NCBI RefSeq assembly: GCF_001513955.1
Contig: NZ_KQ948154.1
Coordinates: 248,001-312,000 of the forward strand
Length of the DNA: 64,000 bases
Source of the DNA: Streptomyces pseudovenezuelae
GTDB taxonomy: Bacteria > Actinomycetota > Actinomycetes > Streptomycetales > Streptomycetaceae
Reading direction: 5' to 3'
The position numbers and the translations under genes are program-made. Below the pieces are notes generated by a model. The model did not search any database and was not told where the DNA came from. It saw only the letters and a program-made list of their open reading frames with translations. Positions 34,501-43,004 of this stretch are shown here, piece after piece; position 1 is the stretch's first letter; every line of letters begins with the position of its first letter.

Positions 34501-34690
34501 TCACCGGGCCCTCCCGGTCCGCGCCGCTCCGGGGTCCCGGGGGTCCGGGTGCGCCGGGTGCGCATGCCTCCTGCGGCTGCTGTGCCTGCGGTGGTGATGA
34601 CCGCCGTGACCGGCGTGGTGGCCGCGTCTGCGCGCGGCTGTGTGCCAGGGTCGGAGCCGGCGGCCCCGCCGCGTCGGATCGTTGGTCCAT
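31511..34690 (-). CDS. Membrane PAS-GGDEF protein with degenerate EAL domain (CdgE-like)
   Basis: A 1059-aa protein: a Pro/Arg-rich tail of about 90 residues, some ten transmembrane segments (to about residue 460), a PAS domain (LVQGSSDVIMIAAPNG), then GGDEF with an intact active motif RLGGDEFA and an intact inhibitory site RYGD five residues before it. The C-terminal EAL domain has lost its key residues: SAQARW replaces the EALxRW consensus, RMSAQRL replaces NVS, DGFGSG replaces DDFGTG, and ADGVD replaces AEGVE. It is therefore predicted to make c-di-GMP but not degrade it. By memory of gene order it corresponds to SCO5511 (cdgE). The start at 34690 is uncertain. Confidence 0.88.
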   Translation of the reverse strand: MDQRSDAAGPPAPTLAHSRAQTRPPRRSRRSSPPQAQQPQEACAPGAPGPPGPRSGADREGPVSSPPSPTTTLDGALRARPVRGALPSRPPTARGGSSLVHQLLLALVCAGYAIGSALDWGSPEVALVMGDFGLSAAAGTAAVSCFVHARNRRVRFRPAWLLFGISSTMASLGNLIWGWYEVVLGRDVPDPSCADLFFLCFAPPAIVGLLVLAKRPVTKAGWVCLGLDAWLIGGSLLTLSWSLALAQAAKSEGPSVAHTALSLAYPLLDIALVSMVLALHFRRSAVNRTAVNTAIGALALTVMCDALFTSPLLHNSYRSGQLLDAGWFAGSLLLAYAPWAAPRSDGDRQRPTGHTRVVHEHLPRQRFGIQHHPSAQGAQGGDQGRYPATRPITGSLAALTPYLAAAVCTLGILYNVLNGRSVDRVVLLTGGTVVLALVVRQGIMLLDNITLTQELAQKENHFRSLVQGSSDVIMIAAPNGILRYVSPAAAGVYGRPAEDLVGTELAGLIHPEDLGCVVHEVRRFLAANPLEEATTRIECRFRSGDGGWLNVESTVNRHHGGLIFNSRDVTERVRLQAQLQHNAEHDPLTDLPNRALFTRRVHQALSGRRSSDRGTAVLFIDLDGFKAVNDTIGHQAGDELLVQAARRLQDAVRYGDTAARLGGDEFAALIVGDGTRDRTAREGNILELADRLRVTLSQPYLIDGNDVRVAASIGVAFAEPGLGAGEILRNADLAMYRAKAGGKGRVELYAPQMQQDVVRKAELATRLRAALHDGEFALLHQPVVCLEDGRITSVSAQARWRSSQGVLFTPAEFLRVAEDSDKTQELGRWILEEAVEKAAERAAAGLTVPVAVRMSAQRLLDRSLPLGSVEALLTRHGLPSGSLVIELSDADPRVSLDELERRLTAIRRVGVRIALDGFGSGYAAITALRRLPVDVLKLDRSLVEGVVESARLHKITSGLLRIAGDLGLQSVADGVDLPEQVVALRAMGCTHGQGMAFSGPLDEYRLRRALASGHYPVPHGPAEPAFAGGGTGVYSGSITAVLGGGTTLRSHNETPVPPT

Positions 34691-34934
34691 AGGCCGTGCA
34701 TCGCCCGTCGCCCCCCTCACAGTCTGCAATGTCCATCCCCGGCGCCGAACGGTGCGCGGCGCAGCCCCTGTCGGGACGATACACCAGTCTCGTCACTCAG
34801 GGACATAGTTCCTCTACGCTCCGTGACGACCAGCGGCGATGCGAGCACGGACCGCGTCCGAAGGGTTGCGGAGGGTACCGGAAGCGGATTACACGCCTGT
34901 TGCGCGCCCGCCCCGACAGCGCGTTCCGTACGCG

Positions 34935-35897
34935 TCACGCGCCGCCTGATCCCGTCGTAAGGATCACGTTGCGCAAGGGCTCCCGGTTCACATAACGGTT
35001 CAACTGATCCACCAACAGGCGCTTGGCGCGCGGCAGGAACGCGGACGTGGGTCCTCCGACATGGGGACTGATGAGTACGCCCGGCGCCTGCCACAAGGGG
35101 TGCCCCTGGGGCAGCGGCTCGGGGTCGGTGACGTCGAGGGCCGCGGTGATGCGGCCGGTCTCCAGCTCGGCGAGCAGCGCCTTGGTGTCGACGACGCCGC
35201 CGCGGGCCACATTCACGAGGAGCGCGCCGTCCTTCATACGGGCAAGGAACTGGGCGTCGACCAGGTGACGGGTGGTGTCGTCGAGGGGCGTGGACAGGAT
35301 GACGACGTCCGCCTCGGGGAGCAGGGCGGGCAGTTCGGCGAGCGGATGCACGGGGCCGCGCTCCGTGGTGCGCGCGGAGCGCGCGACGCGCGCCACCCGC
35401 GCCACCTCGAACGGCACGAGCCGGTCCTCGATGGCGGTGCCGATCGAGCCGTAGCCGACGACGAGGACGTTCTTGTCGGCGAGCGCGGGCCGGAACGCGC
35501 CCTGCCAGGACTGCTGTTGCTGGGCGCGGACGAACTCGGGGATGCCGCGCAGCGAGGCGAGGGTCAGGGTGAGCGCCAGCTCGGCGGTGCTGGCCTCGTG
35601 CACACCGCGCGCGTTGCACAGCGGCACGCCCGGCACGATGTCGGACAGCCGGGCCAGTACGTCGTCGACACCGGCCGTGAGCGTCTGCACGAGCCGGAGG
35701 TTGGTCATGTACGGCAGGGGCCGGACCTTCACCGGCTGCCGCTTCATGTAGGGCACGACGTAGACGGCGCAGTTCGCGGGATCTCCCGGGAAGTCCTGCT
35801 CACCGTCGTCACCCCCGTCCCAGAAGAGGTAGTGGGGCCCTTCGGGGAGCCCTGCGATCTCGTCCGGCGGGATGGGGAGCCACACGTCAGCAGTCAT
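34935..35897 (-). CDS. D-isomer-specific 2-hydroxyacid dehydrogenase
   Basis: A 320-aa NAD-dependent dehydrogenase. The catalytic domain halves flank a Rossmann domain with VVGYGSIGTAIEDRL; the active-site Arg is in VNVARGGVVDT, the Glu in LDVTDPEPL and the His in ISPHVGGPTSAF. It has no ACT domain. Substrate unknown; glyoxylate/hydroxypyruvate or phosphonate-type reductases share this size. It is divergent from the aldo/keto reductase with 74 bp between them. Confidence 0.88.
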   Translation of the reverse strand: MTADVWLPIPPDEIAGLPEGPHYLFWDGGDDGEQDFPGDPANCAVYVVPYMKRQPVKVRPLPYMTNLRLVQTLTAGVDDVLARLSDIVPGVPLCNARGVHEASTAELALTLTLASLRGIPEFVRAQQQQSWQGAFRPALADKNVLVVGYGSIGTAIEDRLVPFEVARVARVARSARTTERGPVHPLAELPALLPEADVVILSTPLDDTTRHLVDAQFLARMKDGALLVNVARGGVVDTKALLAELETGRITAALDVTDPEPLPQGHPLWQAPGVLISPHVGGPTSAFLPRAKRLLVDQLNRYVNREPLRNVILTTGSGGA

Positions 35898-35971
35898 GCC
35901 AGGAGGCTATGTCAGGCGTCCCGCGGCCCAGAGGTTAGGTTGGGGGCCGGAAGAGGGAGGGTCACGAGCAG

Positions 35972-36970
35972 GTGGAGCGCAGGACGATCGGCGCGGCGGC
36001 GCTCGCGGTGGGAGCCGTCGGACTCGGATGCATGCCGATGAGCTGGGCCTACAGCGGTTCGCGGCAGCGGGGTGACGAGTCGGTCAGGGCCGTGCACCGA
36101 GCACTCGATCTGGGCTCGACGCTGCTGGACACGGCCGACATGTACGGCCCGTTCACCAACGAGCTGCTGCTGGGGCGGGTGTTGAAGGAGCGGCGCCAGG
36201 AAGCGTTCGTGTCCACCAAGGTCGGCCTGCTGGTGGGCGAGCAGCACATCGTGGCCAACGGCCGCCCCGGCTACGTGAGAAGAGCCTGCGACGCGTCGCT
36301 GCGGCGGCTCCAGACGGATGTGATCGACCTCTACCAGCTGCACCGCGAGGACCCCGAGGTCCCGGTCGAGGAGACCTGGGGCGCGATGGCGGAGCTCGTA
36401 CAGGCGGGAAAAGTACGGTCGTTGGGGCTGTGCGCGATGGGGGTGCGGGGCGGTCGCCGCTCCGGAACCAGGCTGTACGACGCGACGGTCCGCCAGTTGC
36501 GACGGGTCCAGCAGGTCTTCCCGGTGAGCGCGGTGGAGGCGGAGCTGTCGGTGTGGTCGCCGGAGGCCCTGGAGACGCTGGTGCCGTGGTGCGCGGCGCG
36601 CGGGATCGGCTTCCTCGCGGCGATGCCCCTCGGCAACGGCTTCCTGACCGGCACCCTGACCCCGGGCGAGGGCTTCGAACCGGACGACGTCCGCGCCCGC
36701 CACCCCCGCTTCACCGCCGAGATGATGGCCGCGAACCAGCCGATCGTCTCCGGTCTGCGCCGCATAGCGGCCCGCCACGGAGAGTCGGTCACCCCGGCCC
36801 AGGTGGCACTGGCGTGGGTCCTGGCCCAGGGCGGTCACGTGGTCCCCGTGCCGGGCACCAAGCAGGAGCGCTGGGCAACGGAGAACGCGGGGGCGGCGAC
36901 CCTGCGCCTGACCGACCGGGACCTCACGGAGGTGGCGACACTGCCACCGGCGCAGGGATCGTGGGACTAG
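35972..36970 (+). CDS. Aldo/keto reductase
   Basis: A 332-aa AKR barrel, GTG start at 35972 (VERRTIGAAALAVGAVGLGCM). The catalytic tetrad can be placed at Asp in LLDTADMYG, its Tyr (DMYG), Lys in VSTKVGLL and His in YQLHREDP. The C-terminal NADPH site is VPGTKQERWATEN. It resembles the AKR13-like group common in actinomycetes. Substrate unknown. Confidence 0.88.
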   Translation: MERRTIGAAALAVGAVGLGCMPMSWAYSGSRQRGDESVRAVHRALDLGSTLLDTADMYGPFTNELLLGRVLKERRQEAFVSTKVGLLVGEQHIVANGRPGYVRRACDASLRRLQTDVIDLYQLHREDPEVPVEETWGAMAELVQAGKVRSLGLCAMGVRGGRRSGTRLYDATVRQLRRVQQVFPVSAVEAELSVWSPEALETLVPWCAARGIGFLAAMPLGNGFLTGTLTPGEGFEPDDVRARHPRFTAEMMAANQPIVSGLRRIAARHGESVTPAQVALAWVLAQGGHVVPVPGTKQERWATENAGAATLRLTDRDLTEVATLPPAQGSWD

Positions 36971-37111
36971 CGGACCCGGCCACCGCACCCACCACCCGCA
37001 TCCCCCTCCCACCGCTCGCGGGAACCGGTGGGCGCATCGGGTCAGGGAGATCGGGAACCTGGGAGGGGCGAGCGGTGTATGACAGGTAGGACTCGCCGCT
37101 TCGAAGGGACC

Positions 37112-38293
37112 ATGATCGTGCATCGTCGAGTTGTGACGGCCGTGCTGGCCGCGACCACGCTCCTGCTGACGGCCGGCTGCTCCTCCGACGGCGGAGGAGG
37201 GGGCGGCGGCTCGCCGGACGGCGCGAACAGCGCCGCGTCGAGCGGTTCGGGCTCGGGGTCCTCGCCCACCGAGCAGGCCGCGGAGGCGACCCCGCCGGCG
37301 AAGGGCTCGGTGAAAGTGGTGCGCACGGTCGCCGAGGGACTCAAGACCCCGTGGGGCCTCGCCCCGCTCCCGGACGGCGACCTGCTCGTCTCGTCCCGGG
37401 ACGAGGGCACGATCACCCGGGTCGACGGACAGTCGGGCAAGAAGACGGAGCTCGGCCGGGTGTCCGGGGTCTCCGCGGCCGGCGAGGGCGGCCTCCTCGG
37501 CATCGCCCTGTCCCCGGACTACGCCTCGGACCACATGGTCTACGCCTACTTCACCTCCGACTCGGACAACCGCCTCGTCAGGATGGTCTACGACGAGCAG
37601 AAGGCGTCCGGCGAGCAGCTGGGCGCCCCCGACACCGTCTTCAAGGGCATCCCGAAGGGCTTCATCCACAACGGCGGCCGGATCGCGTTCGGCCCGGACG
37701 GCATGCTGTACGCGGGCACGGGTGAGAGCGGCAACACCGGCCTGTCCCAGGACCGCAAGTCGCTCGGCGGCAAGATCCTGCGCCTGACCCCGGAGGGCGA
37801 CCCGGCCCCGGGCAACCCGTTCCCCGGCTCCCCCGTGTATTCGTACGGCCACCGCAATGTGCAGGGCCTCGCCTGGGACGCCAAACAGCGGCTGTTCGCC
37901 TCGGAGTTCGGCCAGAACACCTGGGACGAGCTGAACGCGATCAAGCCGGGCGACAACTACGGCTGGCCCACGGCCGAGGGCAGGTCCGACGACAAGCAGT
38001 TCCACAACCCGATAGCGCAGTGGCACACCGACGACGCCTCCCCCAGCGGTGTCGCCTACGCCGAGGGCTCCGTCTGGATGGCCGGTCTGAAGGGCCAGCG
38101 CCTGTGGCGCATCCCGTTGAAGGGCACGGCGGCCTCGGCCGACCCGCAGTCGTTCCTGAAGGGTGAGTACGGCCGGCTGCGCACGGTCGTCTCCGCCGTC
38201 GGGGACAAGCTGTGGCTCGTCACCAGCAACACCGACGGCCGCGGCAGCCCCAAGGCGGGGGACGACAAGATCCTGGAGATACAGGTCAGCTAG
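37112..38293 (+). CDS. Lipoprotein glucose/sorbosone-type (PQQ-dependent) dehydrogenase
   Basis: A 393-aa protein. A signal peptide MIVHRRVVTAVLAATTLLLTAGC ending in the lipobox LTAGC (given in two parts by its length) is followed by a Gly/Ser linker. Residues about 75-390 form the six-bladed soluble-GDH propeller: TPWGLAPLPDGDLLVS, GGLLGIALSPDYA, FGPDGMLYAGTGE, YSYGHRNVQGLAWD, FGQNTWDELNAIKPGDNYGWP. The start at 37112 has GAAGGG upstream and gives the correct signal peptide. The last 8 bp overlap the convergent small gene. It probably oxidises sugars outside the membrane. Confidence 0.9.
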   Translation: MIVHRRVVTAVLAATTLLLTAGCSSDGGGGGGGSPDGANSAASSGSGSGSSPTEQAAEATPPAKGSVKVVRTVAEGLKTPWGLAPLPDGDLLVSSRDEGTITRVDGQSGKKTELGRVSGVSAAGEGGLLGIALSPDYASDHMVYAYFTSDSDNRLVRMVYDEQKASGEQLGAPDTVFKGIPKGFIHNGGRIAFGPDGMLYAGTGESGNTGLSQDRKSLGGKILRLTPEGDPAPGNPFPGSPVYSYGHRNVQGLAWDAKQRLFASEFGQNTWDELNAIKPGDNYGWPTAEGRSDDKQFHNPIAQWHTDDASPSGVAYAEGSVWMAGLKGQRLWRIPLKGTAASADPQSFLKGEYGRLRTVVSAVGDKLWLVTSNTDGRGSPKAGDDKILEIQVS

Positions 38294-38516
38294 CCGGACG
38301 CTCGTCCACGTCCACGTCCACGTCCTCGCCCGGGCCGTCGTGCGAGTCCTCGTCCGGCTTGGGGCGGCGGACGACGACCTTCCCGGACGTGAGATCTATC
38401 GGTCCGCGTCCGGGGTCGCCGTCGCCGACGTCCTCGCGCGTCAGCTCCAGCCGCTTCTGCTCGTCGTGGGTGTGCTTGCGGCCGGGTGCGAACAGTTCCT
38501 CGAACATGTTGAACAT
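38286..38516 (-). CDS. Small acidic DUF6191-type protein
   Basis: A 76-aa protein: MFNMFEELFAPGRKHTHDEQ, then RLELTREDVGDGDPGRGPIDL and GKVVVRRP, with a very acidic tail. GGGAGG lies in front of the ATG. It matches small soluble Streptomyces proteins grouped as DUF6191; no function is known. It converges with and slightly overlaps the dehydrogenase gene. Confidence 0.75.
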   Translation of the reverse strand: MFNMFEELFAPGRKHTHDEQKRLELTREDVGDGDPGRGPIDLTSGKVVVRRPKPDEDSHDGPGEDVDVDVDERPAS

Positions 38517-38551
38517 GCAGCCTCCCCTGCCGGTCTCCTACACCGTACGCC

Positions 38552-41500
38552 TCACTCTGTGATCGGCACGTGGAGAGCCTCCACCGGGAACAGTGCCAGC
38601 CGGTGCGCCACCGCCGCCGCTTCTCCCCGTCCGGAGACGCCCAGCTTGGCGAGGATGTTGGACACATGGACGCTCGCCGTCTTCGGGGAGATGAAGAGCT
38701 CCTCCGCGATCTGGCGGTTGGTGCGGCCGAGGGTGACCAGGCGCAGGACGTCGCGTTCGCGGCCGGTGAGGCCGAGGGAGCGGACCGGGTCGGCCCGGTC
38801 CAGCGCCGGGACCGCGGTCAGGGACAGACGGGCGCGCTGGGCGAGCAGCGTGACCGCGTCGGCAAGTGGCCGGGCGCCCAGGTGCGCGGCGGCGGCATGG
38901 GCGAGGCGCAGGAGCTCGGTGGCCCGGTCGCGCTCGGGCTGTTCGGCGCCGCCGGGTGCGGACAGCAGGGCCTGGGCGAGCCGGTGGCGGACGCGAGCGA
39001 GGTCGTAGGGGCGTTCCAGGGGCTCGAAGGCGGTGAGGGCCTCGTACCAGTGGTCCGAGGTGTCGGCGCGCTCGGCGCGCAGCAGTTCGGCGCGCAGCCG
39101 GCGTTCGTGGGCCAGCCAGACGGGCGCGTTGGTGGCGAGGGGCCTGGCGGCCTCCCGGATGCGGTCGAGGATCTTCGTGCGGCCCTGTTCGGCGACGGGC
39201 AGGCCGAGGCTGTCGGCCTCCATGGTGGCGGCGGTGAGCAGCAGGGGCCAGGCGTAGCGCTGGGTGCCGGGTGGGAAGCCGGAGTCCAGGACGCGTTCGA
39301 GTTCGGCGCGGGCGTCCAGGAGGCGGCCTTCGCCGGCGGCGACTCCGATGGTGATGTCGGCGAGGGGCAGTTCATGTTGGGGGGCCTGGTCGTGGGAGCC
39401 GAAGTAGCCGCGCGCGGCGGACACTTGACGTGCGGCTTCGGTCAGCTCGCCGCGGGCGAGCGAGAGGGCGGCCCGGTTCACGGCGTGGAAGCCGCGGGGC
39501 TTGGCGCTCTGGCCGACCCGCTCGGCCTGGGAGGCGGCTTCCGCGGCCCGGTCCCAGTGGCCCAGGGAGTAGAGGGACTCGGCGAGGTTCCCCCAGATCC
39601 AGGCCTCCTTGTCGGACAGGCCGTGGCGTCGTGCGTGGGTCAGCCCTTCCTGCAGGACCTCCACCGCTTCGCGGGAACGGCCGATGCTTTCGAGGGAGGA
39701 GGGCAGGTTGACGTAGGCGCGGCTGGCGACGCTGGGGATGCCGTCGTCGAGGGTCCGCCGCAGGACGTCGAACATCTCGTCGAGGCCGGCCTGGACGCTG
39801 CCGGACTCCACCACCAGACCGGCGAGGGTGAGCCGGGCGTTCATCTCGATCTCGCTGGCGCCGACCATGCGGGCGTACTCCACCGCGCGTTCGGCGGCCG
39901 AGAAGGCCTCGGGACCGGGGACGTGCACATGGGACCAGTTGGCGACGGTGGACAGCACCTCGGCGTGCACCTCGGACGGCGGCAGGCCGCGGACCAGGTC
40001 CTCGGCGGTGGCCAGTTCGGCCCAGCCGTCGCCGCGGGCCAGCCCCTGGACGAGATGGGAGCGCTGGACCCAGAACCAGGCCGCGCGCAGGGGGTCCCCG
40101 TCGTCCTCCAGGAGGTGCAGCGCCCGCTTGGTGATCTTCAGGGCGCGCTCGCGTTCGCCGCCCAGGCGACCGGCGACGGCGGCCTCGGCCATCAGGTCGA
40201 GGTAGCGCAGCGGGGTGGTCGCCGGGTCGCAGCCGCAGGGCGGGTAGACCTCGGTGTAGTCGACGGGGCGCAGGGCGTCCCTGACGTCCTCGGGGGTGGT
40301 GTCCCACAGCTCCATCGCGCGTTCCAGGAGCCGGAGTTGTTCGGCGTAGGCGTGCCGGCGGCGGGCGGTGACGGAGGCGTCCAGGACGGCGGGCAGCGCC
40401 TTCGCGGCGTCGTGGGCGTGGTACCAGTAGCTGGCCAGGCGCATGACCCGTTCGTCGGCGGGGACGAGCGTGGGGTCGGCCTCCAGGGCTTCGGCGTAGC
40501 GCCGGTTGAGGCGGGAGCGTTCGCCGGGCAGCAGGTCGTCGGCTACGGCCTCGCGGACCAGGGAGTGCCGGAAGCGGTAGCCGTCCCCGTCGGGTGCCGG
40601 AAGGAGGATGTTGGCGTTCACCGCGACCCGCAGCGCCTCGATGAGGTCGTCCTCGGCGAGCCGGGTGACGGCGGCGAGCAGCCGGTACTCCACGGTGGAA
40701 CCGCCCTCGGCAGCGACCCGGGCGACCCGCTGGGTGCTCTCGGGCAGCCCCTCGACGCGGACCAGGAGCAAGTCGCGCAGCGAGTCGGTGAGGCCGGTGC
40801 CGCAGCCCTCGGTGGCGCAGACCGCGAGTTCCTCGACGAAGAAGGCGTTGCCGTCGGAGCGTTCGAAGATCTCGTCGACCTGGGCGGGGTTCGGTTCGCT
40901 GGCGAGGATCCCGGCTATCTGGCGGCTGACCTCGTCCCGGTTGAAGCGGCCGAGTTCGATGCGGCGGACCGTGCGCAGGCGGTCGAGTTCGGCGAGCAGG
41001 GGGCGCAAGGGGTGGCGGCGGTGGATGTCGTCGGCGCGGTAGGTCGCGAGGACGACCAGGCGGCCGGTGCGCAGGGTGCGGAAGAGGTAGGCCAGGAGGT
41101 GGCGGGTGGAGGCGTCGGCCCAGTGGAGGTCCTCCAGGGCGACGACGACGGTGCGCTCGGCGGCGACGCGTTCCAGGAGGCGGGCGGTGAGTTCGAACAG
41201 GCGGGCCAGGCTCTCCTCGTCGTGGCGTCCGGTGCCGCGGGCGGGGATCGTCTCGCCGACCTCGGGCAGCAGCCTGGCCAGTTCCTCCTCCTGGCCCGCG
41301 GCCGCGGCGGCCAGTTCGTCGGGCAGGGCGCGGCGCAGGGCGCGCAGGGCGGTGGAGAAGGGTGCGAAGGGCAGTCCGTCGGCGCCGATCTCCACGCAGC
41401 CGCCGAGGGCGACGACCGCGCCCTGCCGGCAGGCGGCGGTGGCGAACTCCTCGACGAGCCGGGTCTTGCCGACCCCGGCCTCGCCGCCGAGCAGCAACGC

Positions 41501-41611
41501 CTGCGGCTCGCCCGCGGCGGCGCGGGCGAGCGCTTCGTTCAGGCTGTTCAGCTCTTCGGCGCGGCCGACGAACACGGGACTGACGGACCTGGTCTCCACA
41601 GGGCCGAGCAT
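38552..41611 (-). CDS. Large ATP-binding LuxR-family (LAL) regulator
   Basis: A 1019-aa protein from MLGPVETRSVSPVFVGRAEEL. It carries an N-terminal AAA/STAND ATPase (Walker A LGGEAGVGKTRLVEEFA near residue 40, Walker B VVVALEDLHWAD near 160), a long TPR-like helical middle (about 400-930) and a C-terminal LuxR helix-turn-helix (LTGRERDVLRLVTLGRTNR, IAEELFISPKTASVHVSNIL). LAL proteins activate antibiotic or sugar genes; the target here is not evident because its neighbours are housekeeping. A longer frame begins at 41752, but the extra 47 residues look non-coding. Confidence 0.9.
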   Translation of the reverse strand: MLGPVETRSVSPVFVGRAEELNSLNEALARAAAGEPQALLLGGEAGVGKTRLVEEFATAACRQGAVVALGGCVEIGADGLPFAPFSTALRALRRALPDELAAAAAGQEEELARLLPEVGETIPARGTGRHDEESLARLFELTARLLERVAAERTVVVALEDLHWADASTRHLLAYLFRTLRTGRLVVLATYRADDIHRRHPLRPLLAELDRLRTVRRIELGRFNRDEVSRQIAGILASEPNPAQVDEIFERSDGNAFFVEELAVCATEGCGTGLTDSLRDLLLVRVEGLPESTQRVARVAAEGGSTVEYRLLAAVTRLAEDDLIEALRVAVNANILLPAPDGDGYRFRHSLVREAVADDLLPGERSRLNRRYAEALEADPTLVPADERVMRLASYWYHAHDAAKALPAVLDASVTARRRHAYAEQLRLLERAMELWDTTPEDVRDALRPVDYTEVYPPCGCDPATTPLRYLDLMAEAAVAGRLGGERERALKITKRALHLLEDDGDPLRAAWFWVQRSHLVQGLARGDGWAELATAEDLVRGLPPSEVHAEVLSTVANWSHVHVPGPEAFSAAERAVEYARMVGASEIEMNARLTLAGLVVESGSVQAGLDEMFDVLRRTLDDGIPSVASRAYVNLPSSLESIGRSREAVEVLQEGLTHARRHGLSDKEAWIWGNLAESLYSLGHWDRAAEAASQAERVGQSAKPRGFHAVNRAALSLARGELTEAARQVSAARGYFGSHDQAPQHELPLADITIGVAAGEGRLLDARAELERVLDSGFPPGTQRYAWPLLLTAATMEADSLGLPVAEQGRTKILDRIREAARPLATNAPVWLAHERRLRAELLRAERADTSDHWYEALTAFEPLERPYDLARVRHRLAQALLSAPGGAEQPERDRATELLRLAHAAAAHLGARPLADAVTLLAQRARLSLTAVPALDRADPVRSLGLTGRERDVLRLVTLGRTNRQIAEELFISPKTASVHVSNILAKLGVSGRGEAAAVAHRLALFPVEALHVPITE

Positions 41612-41748
41612 GGCACGCGGGTCCGACAGCGCGGCACTCGTTTTCGGGGCGGGGCGGGTTCCCCAACTGCCCCTGGTTGCCGGGAGGACGGCCGCGGTGG
41701 TGACCGCGGGGACGGGCCGGGCCGTACGGCCGTCCTCCCTGCCGGCGC

Positions 41749-41967
41749 TCACGCCGGGCGGAGGAACCGGTGCCGCCGGGGGCGGCCGGTATGTGCCTCA
41801 CCCTCGGGGTCCAGAGCCTGGGAGGTGTCCCCCTCCGCGATGCGTGCGGCGGCTTCGCGACGGGCGGCGCGGCGGCCGCGCAGGGTCTCGCGGACGAGCC
41901 GCTCGTGCTCGGCCTGGCGGAGGAGTTCGGCGGAGCGGTACCGGGAGATCTCGTACTCGGCATACAT
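41749..41967 (-). CDS. Small charged protein, conserved hypothetical
   Basis: A 72-aa protein starting MYAEYEISRYRSAELLRQAEHE, with AAGGAC seven bases before the ATG. It is predicted to be mostly one charged helix (RLVRETLRGRRAARREAAARI) with a basic Pro tail. Small proteins with this MYAEYxxSRYRxxEL start are frequent in streptomycetes; the function is unknown. A start 18 codons upstream (42021) is possible. It lies 137 bp before the LAL gene in the same direction. Confidence 0.65.
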   Translation of the reverse strand: MYAEYEISRYRSAELLRQAEHERLVRETLRGRRAARREAAARIAEGDTSQALDPEGEAHTGRPRRHRFLRPA

Positions 41968-42163
41968 GGCGTCGTCCTTGTCGGAGTCGGTTTCGGGCTT
42001 CGCTTTCTGCGATGCCTCCACCTTCGTCTCCGAGGGGGGTCGGCCACATCGGGAGAGTTCCGCATCTTCGGGGGCCGCTGGGGCCTTAGACGCGAGGGAG
42101 GGGCCTCAGGAGCTCCGTAAGGTACCTACGGATGCCCTAAGACCCCTCATGACCTGCGGTTGT

Positions 42164-42769
42164 TCAGCTCGTGGAGGGCAGGTCCAGCAGGACGCCGGTG
42201 TACTTGAGGACGGCCAGGAGCAGGCCGACGACCCCGAGTGCGACACCGCCCCAGGCGACGGACTTGATCCACACGGCCTGCGGCTTGCCGGGGGCACCGA
42301 AGGCGGGCCGGGCCAGCACACCGACCCCGACGACCAGGGCGAACAGCGCGAAGACGCCGCCCCACAGCGCGGTGGTCTGCCAGGCGTCGCCGTAGACCTC
42401 CTTGACCTGCTTGGCGACGCTCGCGGTGGACGAGGTCTGCAGCTGGCCGACGAGGGTCTCGCGGGCGGCGGCCACGGTGCCGACCCAGCTGCCGGTGAGC
42501 GAGACCAGGCCGAGCGCGGCGGAGACGACGGCGCCCGCGCCCTGGCCGACGCCGGTGGGGCCCTCCTCCCGGGCGGCCTCGGGCAGCTCGTCCTCGTCGT
42601 CGATGTCGTCGGCGGCGGTCTCGTCCGCGGTGGTGTCCTCGGCCGTGGTGTCCTCGGCCTCCGTCACCTCGTCGGTCTTGGCGACGCTCACCTTCTGCTC
42701 GTCGGTCGTGGCCTCGGCGCCCGTCTCGGCACCGGTTTCGTCAGCTGTCTTCGTTCCCATGTCGGGCAC
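42164..42769 (-). CDS. Membrane protein with acidic low-complexity N-terminus
   Basis: A 201-aa protein. Residues 1-70 are a Thr/Glu/Asp-rich disordered tail. Three hydrophobic segments follow: AGAVVSAALGLVSLTGSWVG, TALWGGVFALFALVVGVGVLA and WGGVALGVVGLLLAVLKYTGV. No domain is recognised. Codon use is typical for the genome. Confidence 0.75.
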   Translation of the reverse strand: MPDMGTKTADETGAETGAEATTDEQKVSVAKTDEVTEAEDTTAEDTTADETAADDIDDEDELPEAAREEGPTGVGQGAGAVVSAALGLVSLTGSWVGTVAAARETLVGQLQTSSTASVAKQVKEVYGDAWQTTALWGGVFALFALVVGVGVLARPAFGAPGKPQAVWIKSVAWGGVALGVVGLLLAVLKYTGVLLDLPSTS

Positions 42770-43004
42770 CGTACGGATCCTGTCTGAGAGGTTTCTTAAT
42801 GATCGTTCCGGGCTGCACGCGCGTGTGCCTCACGCCACTCGGGGGCGAGAATCGACCACACCTCGAGGTCGTGCCGTACGCCACCATAGGGGTGCGCCGC
42901 ACGGCGGGCTCCGTCGCGGGTCGTTCCCGGGCGACGGGCGACGTCGGTGCCGGCCGTGTTTCGGTGGCGGCGCCCCCTTCGATCCGGGGAGTCGCGCCCC
43001 GTCG

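Noticed and set aside
38570..42787. A 1405-codon plus-strand frame opposite the LAL regulator
   Set aside because: Same effect: it mirrors the LuxR-type ATPase gene and two small genes on the other strand.
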